A stretch of 64,000 bases of DNA from Acidovorax sp. HDW3. GTDB lineage: Bacteria > Pseudomonadota > Gammaproteobacteria > Burkholderiales > Burkholderiaceae_C. Positions 54,416 through 62,862 of the stretch are shown piece after piece. Under the pieces are notes generated by a model. That model ran no database searches, was not told where the DNA came from, and worked only from the letters and a program-made list of their open reading frames with translations. The position numbers and the translations under genes are program-made. The DNA lies in the NCBI RefSeq assembly GCF_011303755.1, contig NZ_CP049885.1, positions 850,001-914,000 on the forward strand, given 5' to 3'. Numbering within the stretch: position 1 is the first letter of the stretch; each line of letters begins with the position of its first letter.

Positions 54416-55847
54416 AGATATCGACCGAGTGGATCAACTGCTCGGCCTGCTGATCGAGGCTGCTGGCTGCGGCCGCCATCTGCTCGACCAGGGCGGCGTT
54501 TTGCTGCGTCGATTGGTCCATCTGCGTCACCGCCTCGCCCACCTGGCCCACGCCCTGGCTTTGCTCCTGGCTGGCGCTGCTGATCTCACCGACGATGTCG
54601 GTCACGCGGCGGATGCTGGTGACCACCTCCTGCATGGTGCTGCCGGCCTTGTCCGCCAGCTGCGAGCCCTGCTCCACCCGCTGCACGCTGGCGCTGATCA
54701 GGCCCTTGATTTCCTTGGCAGCCTCGGCGCTGCGCTGCGCCAGGCTGCGCACCTCGCCGGCCACCACGGCAAAGCCGCGCCCTTGCTCGCCGGCGCGCGC
54801 CGCTTCGACGGCGGCGTTGAGCGCCAGGATGTTGGTCTGGAAGGCAATACCGTCGATCACGCCGATGATGTCGCTGATCTTGCGGCTGGCTTCGTTGATG
54901 CCCTGCATGGTCTGCACCACGTCGCTGACCACGGCGCCGCCGTTGCTGGCAACGGTTGATGCGTCGATCGCCAGCTGGTTGGCCATGCGGGCGTTGTCGG
55001 CGTTCTGGCGCACGGTGGCGCTGAGCTGGTCCATGGCGGCGGCGGTTTCAGCCAGGGCCGAGGCTTGCTGCTCGGTGCGCCCCGACAGGTCCAGGTTGCC
55101 CTGGGCGATTTCCACGCTGGCGGTGCGCAGGCCCTCGCTCGCCTGTTGCACCTGCTGCACGGCTGCGGCCATGCGCACCAGGGCGTCGCGCATGGTGGTG
55201 GCGGCGTGGGTTTGCACCTCTACGCTGCGCACGTTCAGGTGGATGCCGTCGGTGCGATCGACCTGGGCGATCAGCGCGCGCAGCTCGTCGCCCTCGCGCG
55301 CGGTGTTGTTCATGCGGATCGCCATCAGCACTTCGAGCACGGTCTGGATGACGACGTAGCTTGCGTGCAGCAAGATCGTGGCGAAGTCGGGGCGGGTGAG
55401 GCAGTACAGGTCAAACCCGGCGGCCTGCAGCTGGTTGAACAGCAGGTGGTGCACGGCAAACAGGCCGGCGCCGAGCACGATAGGGCGCCAGTCGCGGTAC
55501 ACCAGCAACAGCGCCAGCGTGACGAAGACGCCAAAGTGGAATTCGATGGTGCCGTGCGCCAGCTGAATGTGCAGCACCACCAGCCCCACCAGCGCCACGC
55601 ACTGCGACAGGCGCGACAGCAGCGTGCCGCCGGCGCCCCAGAACGCCGCTGCCGACAGGCCCAGCAGCGGCAGCGCCAGGCCCAGCGCCAGCCCGAGCGA
55701 CTGGTAGCTCACGCCGATGGCAATCGCTGCCAGGGTGGCGAGCACGCAGGCCGAGAACATGACGCGGTCGCCAATGCGCATTTGGGTTTGCAGGTCGATC
55801 GAAGCGTTGGCGGCAGAGGCCGCAGGGGCGGGCAGGGCGGGGTGCAT
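54405..55847 (-). CDS. Methyl-accepting chemotaxis protein with multi-helix membrane sensor
   Basis: A 480-residue chemoreceptor. The N-terminal ~200 residues contain about six membrane helices and no large periplasmic domain; histidines cluster at helix ends ([23 protein letters not shown]), which could bind a metal or haem. The C-terminal signalling domain has the hairpin tip [48 protein letters not shown]. There is no C-terminal CheR pentapeptide. The start at 55847 is supported by AGGA 7 bases upstream; the frame extends further to 55925 without one. It probably signals to CheA, which lies outside this window. Confidence 0.9.
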   Translation of the reverse strand: MHPALPAPAASAANASIDLQTQMRIGDRVMFSACVLATLAAIAIGVSYQSLGLALGLALPLLGLSAAAFWGAGGTLLSRLSQCVALVGLVVLHIQLAHGTIEFHFGVFVTLALLLVYRDWRPIVLGAGLFAVHHLLFNQLQAAGFDLYCLTRPDFATILLHASYVVIQTVLEVLMAIRMNNTAREGDELRALIAQVDRTDGIHLNVRSVEVQTHAATTMRDALVRMAAAVQQVQQASEGLRTASVEIAQGNLDLSGRTEQQASALAETAAAMDQLSATVRQNADNARMANQLAIDASTVASNGGAVVSDVVQTMQGINEASRKISDIIGVIDGIAFQTNILALNAAVEAARAGEQGRGFAVVAGEVRSLAQRSAEAAKEIKGLISASVQRVEQGSQLADKAGSTMQEVVTSIRRVTDIVGEISSASQEQSQGVGQVGEAVTQMDQSTQQNAALVEQMAAAASSLDQQAEQLIHSVDIFKV

Positions 55848-55956
55848 GGTGGATGTCCTTGACGGGGTGGGGCGCGATGGTAGGGGATTGTCAAAAATTG
55901 TGCTGGCGCTCGGTTGTTCGTACAAGCCGCCCCCCAGGAAAGCCCTAGCAGGCTAG

Positions 55957-55980
55957 TTATTGAGAATTATTCGCATTTAA
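55957..55980. promoter_or_regulatory. Fur box overlapping a promoter
   Basis: TTATTGAGAATTATTCGCAT contains the 7-1-7 core TGAGAAT-T-ATTCGCA, close to the Fur consensus TGATAAT-N-ATTATCA and to betaproteobacterial iron boxes. It overlaps a possible -35 TTGAGA (55960-55965) with CAGAAT at 55984-55989 as -10. It sits 49 bases before the small coiled-coil gene. Confidence 0.75.
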
Positions 55981-56028
55981 TGGCAGAATGATGGCTCCTC
56001 TAACCGTTCTGTGCAAAGGAGACAGGCC

Positions 56029-56310
56029 GTGGCATCCCCCGAGTTGGCCGCGCCATCGTTGGCGCATGAATACCAGGCTTTGCTGCGCCATTGCGCCAGC
56101 GCGCAGCAGCGCTGCAGCTGCACCTTGCAGGAGCAGCAGCGTGAGATTGATCGTTTGCAGGCCGAGGTGCAGCGCCTGCGCGCCGTGCTGGTGCTGCGCG
56201 ATTCGCAGCTGGCGCTGGTGCGCGCCGAGCCGGTGGCGCCCCGGCCCCAGTTGCGCCAGGTGTTGGCGCAGCTGTCCGCGCCGTGGCTTACACGCGCCGC
56301 CGGTAGCTGA
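56029..56310 (+). CDS. Small coiled-coil protein, probably iron-regulated
   Basis: A 93-residue protein with a predicted central coiled coil (LQEQQREIDRLQAEVQRLRAVLVLRDSQLALV) and two cysteines in CASAQQRCSC. No family is recognised. The GTG at 56029 is chosen because AAGGAGA lies 7-8 bases upstream. A Fur box precedes it, so expression should rise when iron is scarce. Its 3' end overlaps the convergent folA gene by 23 bases. Confidence 0.7.
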   Translation: MASPELAAPSLAHEYQALLRHCASAQQRCSCTLQEQQREIDRLQAEVQRLRAVLVLRDSQLALVRAEPVAPRPQLRQVLAQLSAPWLTRAAGS

Positions 56311-56776
56311 CGAAGGCCAGCGCCAGGCCGCTGGCGCTGGTGCAGTCCTGGCGCGCGCATTCCTGCCACTCGGGGCCGAGGGTGGGGGCGTAGGCGTCGC
56401 CGTCGAAGGGCTGGGCGATCTCGGTCACCTCCACGCCCTGCGCCAGGGGCAGGGCCTGGGTGTAGATTTGTGCCCCGCCGATCACCCATACGACCGCTTC
56501 ATGCTCACAAAATTGTAGCGATTCACGCAGGCTGGATGCGCGTTCGGCCCCGATTTCTCTCCAATCGGGCTGGCGCGTGAGGACGATGTTGCGCCGCCCC
56601 GGCAGGGGGCGAAAGCGCGGCGGCAGCGAGTCCCAGGTCTTGCGCCCCATGAGGACGGTGCAGCCCTGCGTCAGGGCGCGAAAGTGCGCCAGGTCTTCGG
56701 GCAGGTGCCAGGGCATGGTGCCGTCCTGGCCGATGACGCCGTTGGCGGCGCGGGCGTAGATCAGGCGCAGGTCCAT
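56288..56776 (-). CDS. folA: Dihydrofolate reductase
   Basis: A 162-residue type I DHFR, which reduces dihydrofolate with NADPH. Typical blocks are LIYARAANGVIGQDGTMPWHLPEDLAHFRALT with the active-site acid in the PEDL segment, VLMGRKTWDSLP, NIVLTRQ and VWVIGGAQIYTQALP. It is close to thyA on the same strand (one gene between), as the folate/thymidylate pair often is. Confidence 0.95.
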   Translation of the reverse strand: MDLRLIYARAANGVIGQDGTMPWHLPEDLAHFRALTQGCTVLMGRKTWDSLPPRFRPLPGRRNIVLTRQPDWREIGAERASSLRESLQFCEHEAVVWVIGGAQIYTQALPLAQGVEVTEIAQPFDGDAYAPTLGPEWQECARQDCTSASGLALAFVSYRRRV

Positions 56777-56806
56777 GGGGGGCTCCGGTGGTGGGTTGGT
56801 GGTGGG

Positions 56807-57397
56807 TCAGATGTGGGCAAAGGCCAGGCCGCCAATGGCCAGGCCGACGCCGGCGACGCCAAACATGCCCCATTCGAGCCATTTCTTGCGCGTCAGCAGG
56901 GCGATGGCCGCCAGGGCGATGGCCACTTGCAGCGTCGTCGTCGCCTGCGCCCAGCGGTGGTGCAGGTGCATTTGCGCGGCGCTGTCGTGGTCGAGCTGCT
57001 GGGACTGTGCTTCGAGCGCCTCGGCAGCGAGCTTGATGTCGGTTTTTTCTTTCTCGTAGCGGTCCACCTTGGCCTGCAGCGCGGCGCGGCGCTCGTCGCT
57101 GGCCTGCTCGCGCGCGAGCTCCACCAGGGCCTGCTTGGTGCTCTTGGCCTGGTAGTAATTCCACTGGTTGGCGGCTTCGGTTTTCTTGATGGCGGCGTCG
57201 TTCTTGAGCAGCCCGGCCTCGGCCTGCGTCGCCCCGCCCATGTAGGAAAAGAGCGCGCCGACGGTGGCGATGACGGCGGTGCACATGGCGACCTGGTTCG
57301 TCAGGCGGCTGTCGCTGCTGCCGTGGCCGGCGTGCTGGGTGGCGTGCTCGACGGCGTGGTCATGCGGGCCGTGGACGTGAAAACCGTGGGAGGACAT
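56807..57397 (-). CDS. DUF4337-type membrane protein
   Basis: A 196-residue protein. The His-rich N-terminus (HGFHVHGPHDHAVEHATQHAGHG) is followed by one membrane helix (NQVAMCTAVIATVGALFSYMGG), a long charged coiled coil (about 75-140), and two C-terminal helices (ALAAIALLTRKK and GMFGVAGVGLAIGGLAF). The pattern agrees with DUF4337 proteins. Function is unknown. Placed between folA and thyA on the same strand. The start at 57397 omits a 7-residue upstream extension. Confidence 0.75.
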   Translation of the reverse strand: MSSHGFHVHGPHDHAVEHATQHAGHGSSDSRLTNQVAMCTAVIATVGALFSYMGGATQAEAGLLKNDAAIKKTEAANQWNYYQAKSTKQALVELAREQASDERRAALQAKVDRYEKEKTDIKLAAEALEAQSQQLDHDSAAQMHLHHRWAQATTTLQVAIALAAIALLTRKKWLEWGMFGVAGVGLAIGGLAFAHI

Positions 57398-57430
57398 GAA
57401 GGTAATGGCAAAAAACAAAACCCGCGATTC

Positions 57431-58258
57431 TCACACCGCCACGGGGGCTTTGATGGCAGCGTGGTGCTGATAGTTGCGCACCTCGAAGTCTTCGAGCTGG
57501 TAGTCAAAAATCGACGCCGGGCGGCGCGCGATGTGCAGCTCGGGGTAGGCGTAGGGCGCTCGCTCGAGCTGCGTCTGCACCTGCGCGAAGTGGTTGTTGT
57601 AGATGTGGCAGTCGCCCCCGGTCCAGATGAAGTCGCCCACGGCCAGGTCGCACTGCTGCGCCAGCATGTGCGTGAGCAGCGCGTAGCTGGCAATGTTGAA
57701 GGGCACGCCCAGGAAAATGTCGGCGCTCCTCTGGTAGAGCTGGCAGCTGAGCTTGCCGTCGGCGACGTAGAACTGGAAGAAGGCGTGGCAGGGCATGAGC
57801 GCCATCTGATCGAGGTCGGCCACGTTCCAGGCCGAGACGATGATGCGCCGGCTGTCGGGGTTGCTTTGGAGCTGCTGCACCACCTGCGCGATCTGGTCGA
57901 TGTGCCCGCCCCCGGGCGTGGGCCAGCTGCGCCACTGCACGCCGTACACCGGGCCGAGCTCGCCGTCGGCGCGGGCCCATTCGTCCCAGATGCTGCAGCC
58001 GCGCTCTTGCAGCCAGCGCACGTTGCTCTCGCCGCGCAAAAACCACAGCAGCTCCAGGATGATGCTTTTGAGGTGCACCTTCTTGGTGGTGACGAGCGGA
58101 AAGCCCTCGGCCAGGTCAAAGCGCATCTGGTGGCCGAAGACGCTCTTGGTGCCGGTGCCGGTGCGGTCGCTTTTGTCCACGCCGTGTGTGAACACGTGGC
58201 GCATCAGGTCTTCGTACTGCTGGCGCACGGGGCGGGTGGGGGAGGGGAGATCGGTCAT
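57431..58258 (-). CDS. thyA: Thymidylate synthase
   Basis: A 275-residue ThyA, which converts dUMP to dTMP with methylene-tetrahydrofolate. Signature blocks are [29 protein letters not shown], the catalytic cysteine in [37 protein letters not shown] and [10 protein letters not shown]. Length is a little above E. coli ThyA (264), with the small insert near GELGPVYG. It lies between a dispersed repeat copy upstream and DUF4337 downstream. Confidence 0.97.
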   Translation of the reverse strand: MTDLPSPTRPVRQQYEDLMRHVFTHGVDKSDRTGTGTKSVFGHQMRFDLAEGFPLVTTKKVHLKSIILELLWFLRGESNVRWLQERGCSIWDEWARADGELGPVYGVQWRSWPTPGGGHIDQIAQVVQQLQSNPDSRRIIVSAWNVADLDQMALMPCHAFFQFYVADGKLSCQLYQRSADIFLGVPFNIASYALLTHMLAQQCDLAVGDFIWTGGDCHIYNNHFAQVQTQLERAPYAYPELHIARRPASIFDYQLEDFEVRNYQHHAAIKAPVAV

Positions 58259-58321
58259 TTTTGAAGCAAAAACAGGCTGCAGCGCTTGCTGGGAAAGCGC
58301 GAGCAGCTATCATTTTTAATG
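58258..58321. repeat. Dispersed Comamonadaceae-type repeat, copy 7
   Basis: AAACAGGCTGCAGCGCTT, GCTGGGA, AAGCGCGAGCAGCTATCATT. It fills the gap between thyA and the FAD oxidase gene, and its end supplies the oxidase stop codon (58316-58318). Confidence 0.8.
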
Positions 58322-59740
58322 GTTGCGCAGGATGCAGCCGGGGTTCATCAGCCCTTGCGGGTCCAGCGCCTGCTTGAGCGCGCGCATGAGCTGCAGGGCG
58401 ACGGGGTTTTGGTAGCGTTCGAGCTGCGCCACCTTGAGCTGGCCCACGCCGTGCTCGGCCGAGAACGAGCCGCCAAACTGCGCCACGGCGTCGTATACCA
58501 GCGCGTTGACGCGCGCCTCCTGTGTGTGCAAAAACGCCTTGGCGTCGCCGCCCTCGGGCGCTTGCACGTTGTAGTGCAGGTTTCCGTCGCCCAGGTGGCC
58601 GAAGTTGACCAGGCGCACGCCGGGGATTTCGCGTTGCAAGAGCGCATCGGCATATTCGACGAAGGCCGGGATGCGCGAGGCGGCGACCGAGATGTCGTGC
58701 TTGATGTTGAGCCCCTCCTCGGCCTGCGCCAGCGGAATGCTCTCGCGCACATGCCACAGCTCCTGCGCCTGGGCGATGCTTTCGGCCACCACGGCGTCGA
58801 GCACGCAGCCGTCGTCCATTGCCTGCTCCAGCAGGTGTTCAAAGCGCTCGCGCGCGTGCGCCTCGCTTTCGCTGTCGCTGTTCTCCAGCAGCACGCAGTA
58901 GGGCGCGCCCGCCAGGCCGGCAAAGGGCACGCGCAGCTGCGGCATGTGCCGGGTCACCAGCGACAGGGCAAATTGCCCCATGGCCTCAAAGCCCGTCAGC
59001 GCTGCGCCCAGGTGCTGGTGCGCCAGGCCCAAAAGGCGCACCGCCGCCGCCATCGACGGCACGGCGGCCCAGGCGGTCAGCTGCGCGGTGGGCTGCGGAA
59101 AAATTTTCAGCGTGGCGGCGGTGATGATGCCCAGCGTACCCTCGCTGCCGATGAACAGGTCGCGCAGGTCGTAGCCGGTGTTGTCCTTGCGCAGGCCCGA
59201 CAGGCCCGACCAAACCTCACCCTGGGGCGTGACCACTTCGAGCCCCAGGCACAGCTCGCGCGCGTTGCCGTAGCGCAGCACCTGGGTGCCGCCGGCGTTG
59301 CTCGCCAGGTTGCCGCCAATGGTGCAGCTGCCCTCGGCGGCGAGCGAGAGCGGGAACAAAAAGCCCGCCTGCGCCGCCGCTGCCTGCACGTTTTGCAAAA
59401 TGCAGCCGGCCTCGACGGTGAGGGTGAGGTTGTCGGCATCGAGCGCGCGCACGGCGTTCAGGCGCGTGAGGCTGAGCACCAGCTGCTGGCCCGAATCGTC
59501 GGGCGTGGCGCCCACCGACAGCCCGGTGTTGCCGCCCTGCGGCACCAGGGCCACGCCGGCACGGGCGCAGGCGCGCACCACGGCGGCCACTTCGGCTGTG
59601 CTGCCCGGGCGCACCACGGCCAGGGCGTGGCCACGGCGGCGGCGGCGCCAGTCTTGCTCCCAGGCGCTCAGGTCGCCCTCGGTCAGCACATGGGCGGCGC
59701 CCACCAGGGCGCGCAGTTCGTCGAGCAGGGCAGCGCTCAT
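58316..59740 (-). CDS. FAD-linked oxidase/dehydrogenase (GlcD/D-lactate dehydrogenase-like)
   Basis: A 474-residue flavoprotein. The FAD-binding type 4 domain contains RPGSTAEVAAVVRACARAGVALVPQGGNTGLSVGATPD and AEGSCTIGGNLASNAGGTQVLRYGNARELCLG. The C-terminal FAD oxidase domain ends VNFGHLGDGNLHYN, FSAEHGVGQLK and LKQALDPQGLMNPG. It oxidises a 2-hydroxy acid such as D-lactate, D-2-hydroxyglutarate or glycolate; the exact substrate is not fixed. The start at 59740 has AAGGA 7 bases upstream and overlaps the DUF2069 stop by ATGA. Confidence 0.9.
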   Translation of the reverse strand: MSAALLDELRALVGAAHVLTEGDLSAWEQDWRRRRRGHALAVVRPGSTAEVAAVVRACARAGVALVPQGGNTGLSVGATPDDSGQQLVLSLTRLNAVRALDADNLTLTVEAGCILQNVQAAAAQAGFLFPLSLAAEGSCTIGGNLASNAGGTQVLRYGNARELCLGLEVVTPQGEVWSGLSGLRKDNTGYDLRDLFIGSEGTLGIITAATLKIFPQPTAQLTAWAAVPSMAAAVRLLGLAHQHLGAALTGFEAMGQFALSLVTRHMPQLRVPFAGLAGAPYCVLLENSDSESEAHARERFEHLLEQAMDDGCVLDAVVAESIAQAQELWHVRESIPLAQAEEGLNIKHDISVAASRIPAFVEYADALLQREIPGVRLVNFGHLGDGNLHYNVQAPEGGDAKAFLHTQEARVNALVYDAVAQFGGSFSAEHGVGQLKVAQLERYQNPVALQLMRALKQALDPQGLMNPGCILRNH

Positions 59741-60150
59741 GCTGGGTTCCTTACGGCGCTGCGCAGGCGCAGGCGCACATGCAGGGCGCAGGCGACGAAG
59801 AGCAGCAGGCACAGGGCGACTTCGCCCCCGGCCAGCCACTGGCTGGCGCCCTTGTCGCTCCAGGCGCGCACCACGCCTTCGGTGAAATACAGCCACACCA
59901 CCAGGCTGACCCAGCGGTAGGTGTACATGCGGTTTTTGAGTAGCCCGGCCAGCGGCACGCACAGCGGCAGCGCCTTGAGCGCCAGCCACGAGCCGCCCGG
60001 GCGCAGCGGCGCCAGCCACAGCTCCCAGGCCAGGCTCAGCACGATGAGGCCCAGCAGGCTGCCCACGGCCAGCCAGCGCGAGGTCTGCACGGCAGGGGGG
60101 ACGGAAGGGGCGAGGGCGGCCTGGGCCGAGGGGGGGGTGATCGTCGTCAT
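59737..60150 (-). CDS. DUF2069 inner-membrane protein
   Basis: A 137-residue protein with four membrane helices (about 28-46, 56-72, 80-95 and 105-124). The pattern LALKALPLCVPLAGLLKNRMYTYRWVSLVVWLYFTEGVVRAWSD is characteristic of DUF2069. Function is unknown. It is translationally coupled to the FAD oxidase. It is divergent from yihY with 21 bases between starts, so their promoters overlap. Confidence 0.85.
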   Translation of the reverse strand: MTTITPPSAQAALAPSVPPAVQTSRWLAVGSLLGLIVLSLAWELWLAPLRPGGSWLALKALPLCVPLAGLLKNRMYTYRWVSLVVWLYFTEGVVRAWSDKGASQWLAGGEVALCLLLFVACALHVRLRLRSAVRNPA

Positions 60151-60171
60151 GGGGCTGGCATCATATCGGCC

Positions 60172-61428
60172 ATGGCTTTTACCCTGCTCACCCTGGCACA
60201 ACATGCGCGCGCCCTGCCGGCGCAACTGGCGCGTTTTCCGTGGCGCAGCACCTTGCACATGCTGCGCGCGCGTTTTCGTGAGGACAAGCTGGGCCTGACG
60301 GCCAGCAGCCTGACGTTCACCACCATGCTGGCCCTGGTGCCCTTTGCCACCGTGGCGCTGGCGGCGTTCACCGCCTTTCCCATCTTCGGCAAGGCGCAGG
60401 AGCTGCTGCAGCGCTGGCTGATCGACAGCCTGATCCCGGAAACCATCGCGCGCCAGGTGCTGGGCTACATCACGCAGTTCGCCGCCAAGGCCAGCCGCCT
60501 GGGGGTGGTGGGCTTTTCCATGCTGCTGCTGACGGCGCTGATGCTGATCCTGACCATAGACCGCACGCTCAACACCATCTGGCGCGTGCGCCGCCTGCGC
60601 CCGCTGGGGCAGCGCGTGCTCATTTACTGGGCGGCGCTCACGCTCGGGCCGCTGCTGCTGGGGCTGAGCCTGGCGTTCACCTCCTACGTTGCCTCGGCCT
60701 CGCGCGGCCTGGTCGGGCAGTTGCCGGGGGGCTTGCGGCTGGCGTTCGATTCGTTTGAATTTCTGGTACTCGCCGCCGGCATGGCCGGGCTCTACCACTA
60801 CGTGCCCAACACCCAGGTGCGCTGGCGCGACGCCTGGGCCGGCGGGCTGTTCGTGGCCATTGGCATGGAGCTGGCCAAAAAAATTCTGGCGCTGTACCTG
60901 GCGCAGGTGCCCACGTATTCGCTGATCTACGGCACTTTTGCCACGCTGCCGATCTTGCTGCTGTGGGTGTACGTGGTCTGGGTGCTGGTGCTGCTGGGCG
61001 CGGTCGTCACCGCCTACCTGCCCAGCCTGCTCGCCGGCGTGGCGCGCCCGCCCGACGGCCCGGGTGCGCCGCTGGCGCTGGCGCTGGAGACGCTGGGCCA
61101 GCTACAGCAGCTGCGCCAGAGCGAGGCCAAGGGCCTGCGCCTGCCGCAGCTGGCGGCGCAGCTGCGGGTCGATGCGCTGCAGCTCGAACCCGTGCTCGAA
61201 GCCCTGTGCGCGCTCGACTGGGTCGGCCCGGTCACCGAGTTGCACCAAAGCGGCAGCGAACAGCCGCCGCGCTTCGTGCTGTTGGTGGAGCTGGCGAGCA
61301 CGCCGCTGGCGCCGCTGCTGCAGCGCCTGCTGCTGGCGCGCACGCCCAGCCTGGAGCCGCTGTGGCAGCGCGCGGCGCTGGACTATCTGCTGCTGGCCGA
61401 CGTCGTCACGCCGCTAAGGCAACGCTGA
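60172..61428 (+). CDS. YihY/BrkB-family inner-membrane protein
   Basis: A 418-residue membrane protein. Residues ~1-290 carry six helices with the family motifs LGLTASSLTFTTMLALVPF, FPIFGKAQELLQRWL, and YGTFATLPILLLWVYVVWVLVLLGA. The C-terminal ~120 residues are soluble and helical, including a winged-helix-like stretch (LRLPQLAAQLRVDALQLEPVLEAL), a form common in betaproteobacteria. It was once called RNase BN in error; the true function is not settled. Confidence 0.88.
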   Translation: MAFTLLTLAQHARALPAQLARFPWRSTLHMLRARFREDKLGLTASSLTFTTMLALVPFATVALAAFTAFPIFGKAQELLQRWLIDSLIPETIARQVLGYITQFAAKASRLGVVGFSMLLLTALMLILTIDRTLNTIWRVRRLRPLGQRVLIYWAALTLGPLLLGLSLAFTSYVASASRGLVGQLPGGLRLAFDSFEFLVLAAGMAGLYHYVPNTQVRWRDAWAGGLFVAIGMELAKKILALYLAQVPTYSLIYGTFATLPILLLWVYVVWVLVLLGAVVTAYLPSLLAGVARPPDGPGAPLALALETLGQLQQLRQSEAKGLRLPQLAAQLRVDALQLEPVLEALCALDWVGPVTELHQSGSEQPPRFVLLVELASTPLAPLLQRLLLARTPSLEPLWQRAALDYLLLADVVTPLRQR

Positions 61429-61463
61429 AAAAGCGCATCGCATCGCGGGGGCTTCTTCAGCGT
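61422..61463. terminator. Bidirectional hairpin between yihY and the hydrolase gene
   Basis: ACGCTGAAAAAGC (61422-61434) pairs with GCTTCTTCAGCGT (61451-61463), 12 of 13 positions. It overlaps both stop codons of the convergent pair. The T-run is weak, so efficiency is uncertain. Confidence 0.6.
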
Positions 61464-62194
61464 CACCCTAAAAAACTAAGCAGCAGCGCCAGCGTTTGCG
61501 CCGGTGCCTCGCCCTCGATGTCGTGCCCCGTGGGCAGCTCGTGCGCCTGCACCGCCAGGCCCGTGGCCCGCGCTTGTGCGATCAGCGCGGCAGCGGCGGC
61601 CGGCGGCGTCATGCGGTCGTGGCTGCCGGTGAGAAACAGCAGCGGGCAGGCCAGGGCGGCCAGCGCGGCCTCGGCGCCCTGGTAGCGGTCGCAGGCTTGC
61701 AGGCCCTGCAGCAGCAGGGGCTGGGCCGGGTTGGCGCGCAGCACGCGCAGGCCCATGGCCAGTTGCTGCTGCGCCGGTGCGCTGTCCTCGGGCAGGCTGT
61801 GGGCGTAGCGGATGATGCGCGCCAGCGCGTCTTCAGGCGCGCTGGCTGCCAAGTCCAGCAGCGCCGGCGCCACGCGCATCGGGCTGGCCGTGCCCAGCAG
61901 CGCCAGGTGGCTGGCGCGCGGGCCCAGGCGGGCAGCCGCCTCCAGAGCGATGAGCGAGCCCCAGCTGTGGCCGATGAGCGCCACCGGCCCCGTGGGTGGC
62001 AGCTGCGCCAGGGCCCAGTCGGCGCCGGCTTGCACACTGGCGGGCGCGGGCGCCGCGCTGCCGTCGTGGCCGGGCAGGTCGGGCGCCAGCACCTGCCAGC
62101 CGCGCGCGGCCAGGGCGGCGGCGGGCCGCGCCCAGACGCTGTGGTCGCAGGCAACGCCGTGGATGAAAAGCGCGCAGCGCGCTGGACTGGCCAT
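61463..62194 (-). CDS. Alpha/beta-fold hydrolase
   Basis: A 243-residue hydrolase. The oxyanion strand is ALFIHGVACDHSVWARP, the nucleophile elbow GHSWGS, the candidate Asp is in FLTGSHDRMTP, and the candidate His in LPTGHDIEGEAP. The cap region is small. Substrate unknown; the general class includes esterases and lactonases. It is convergent with yihY and divergent from the CBS gene. Confidence 0.85.
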   Translation of the reverse strand: MASPARCALFIHGVACDHSVWARPAAALAARGWQVLAPDLPGHDGSAAPAPASVQAGADWALAQLPPTGPVALIGHSWGSLIALEAAARLGPRASHLALLGTASPMRVAPALLDLAASAPEDALARIIRYAHSLPEDSAPAQQQLAMGLRVLRANPAQPLLLQGLQACDRYQGAEAALAALACPLLFLTGSHDRMTPPAAAAALIAQARATGLAVQAHELPTGHDIEGEAPAQTLALLLSFLG

Positions 62195-62290
62195 AAATCG
62201 CTTCTCCTATTGCGGGGGTGCGGCGATTGTGCTGCGCGATGGGCTATATTTGCCCGAGCATTTTCACCTGGGCCCCGCGCCATTCCTGCC

Positions 62291-62776
62291 ATGAAAGTCA
62301 GCGACATCCTGCGCCTCAAAGGCAACACCTTGTTCACCGTGACCCCGGACGCGCCGCTGGCGCAGGCGGTGCAGACCATGGCCGAGAAAGACATCGGCTC
62401 GCTGGTGGTGATGGAATACGGCGACCTGGTCGGGATGCTTACCTTCCGCGAAATCAACCTGGTGCTGGCGGCCAACGGCGGCAGCATCGGCGAGCGCCTG
62501 GTGCGCAGTGCCATGGACGACGCCCCCATCACCTGCACCCTGGAGACCGACATGGACGAGGTGCGGCGCATGATGCTTGGCTGCCACGCGCGCTACATGC
62601 CGGTGATGGACAAGCGCATGTTGATGGGCGTGGTCAGCTTCTACGACGTGGCCAAGGCCGTGGTCGATAGCCAGAACTTCGAGAACAAGCTGCTCAAGGC
62701 CTACATCCGCGACTGGCCGCAACAGGAAGCCAGCCAGGCCAGCCAGGCCAGCCAGGCCAGCCAGGCCAGCTCGTGA
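62291..62776 (+). CDS. Tandem CBS-domain protein
   Basis: A 161-residue protein made of two CBS domains (residues ~1-62 and ~72-130), with SLVVMEYGDLVGMLTFREI and RYMPVMDKRMLMGVVSFYDVAKAVV as the typical strands. Such proteins bind adenine nucleotides and sense energy state. The last residues are four SQA units encoded by a 9-bp tandem repeat (62732-62767). Its partner enzyme is unknown. Confidence 0.88.
   Translation: MKVSDILRLKGNTLFTVTPDAPLAQAVQTMAEKDIGSLVVMEYGDLVGMLTFREINLVLAANGGSIGERLVRSAMDDAPITCTLETDMDEVRRMMLGCHARYMPVMDKRMLMGVVSFYDVAKAVVDSQNFENKLLKAYIRDWPQQEASQASQASQASQASS
62732..62767. repeat. 9-bp tandem repeat at the CBS gene 3' end
   Basis: Four copies of AGCCAGGCC in frame (Ser-Gln-Ala). 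It gives the protein a low-complexity tail whose length could vary by slippage. Confidence 0.9.
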
Positions 62777-62782
62777 CGCCCC

Positions 62783-62848
62783 AGTTTTGAGTAAAAAACG
62801 CTGCCAGCGCTTATCTATCAAGCGCTGGCAGCTATTTTTTTGATAGTA
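62783..62848. repeat. Dispersed Comamonadaceae-type repeat, copy 8
   Basis: AACGCTGCCAGCGCTT, ATCTATC, AAGCGCTGGCAGCTATTTTT. The stem is extended here (CTGCCAGCGCTT with AAGCGCTGGCAG) and a T-run follows, so this copy could act as a terminator after the CBS gene. It precedes aroC by 15 bases. Confidence 0.85.
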
Positions 62849-62862
62849 AAGAAACCTCCCCC

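Noticed and set aside
62732-62767. CRISPR-like array in the CBS gene
   Set aside because: Units are 9 bp with no spacers and lie in frame; it is a coding tandem repeat. The 12-bp repeat at 54002 is rejected for the same reason.
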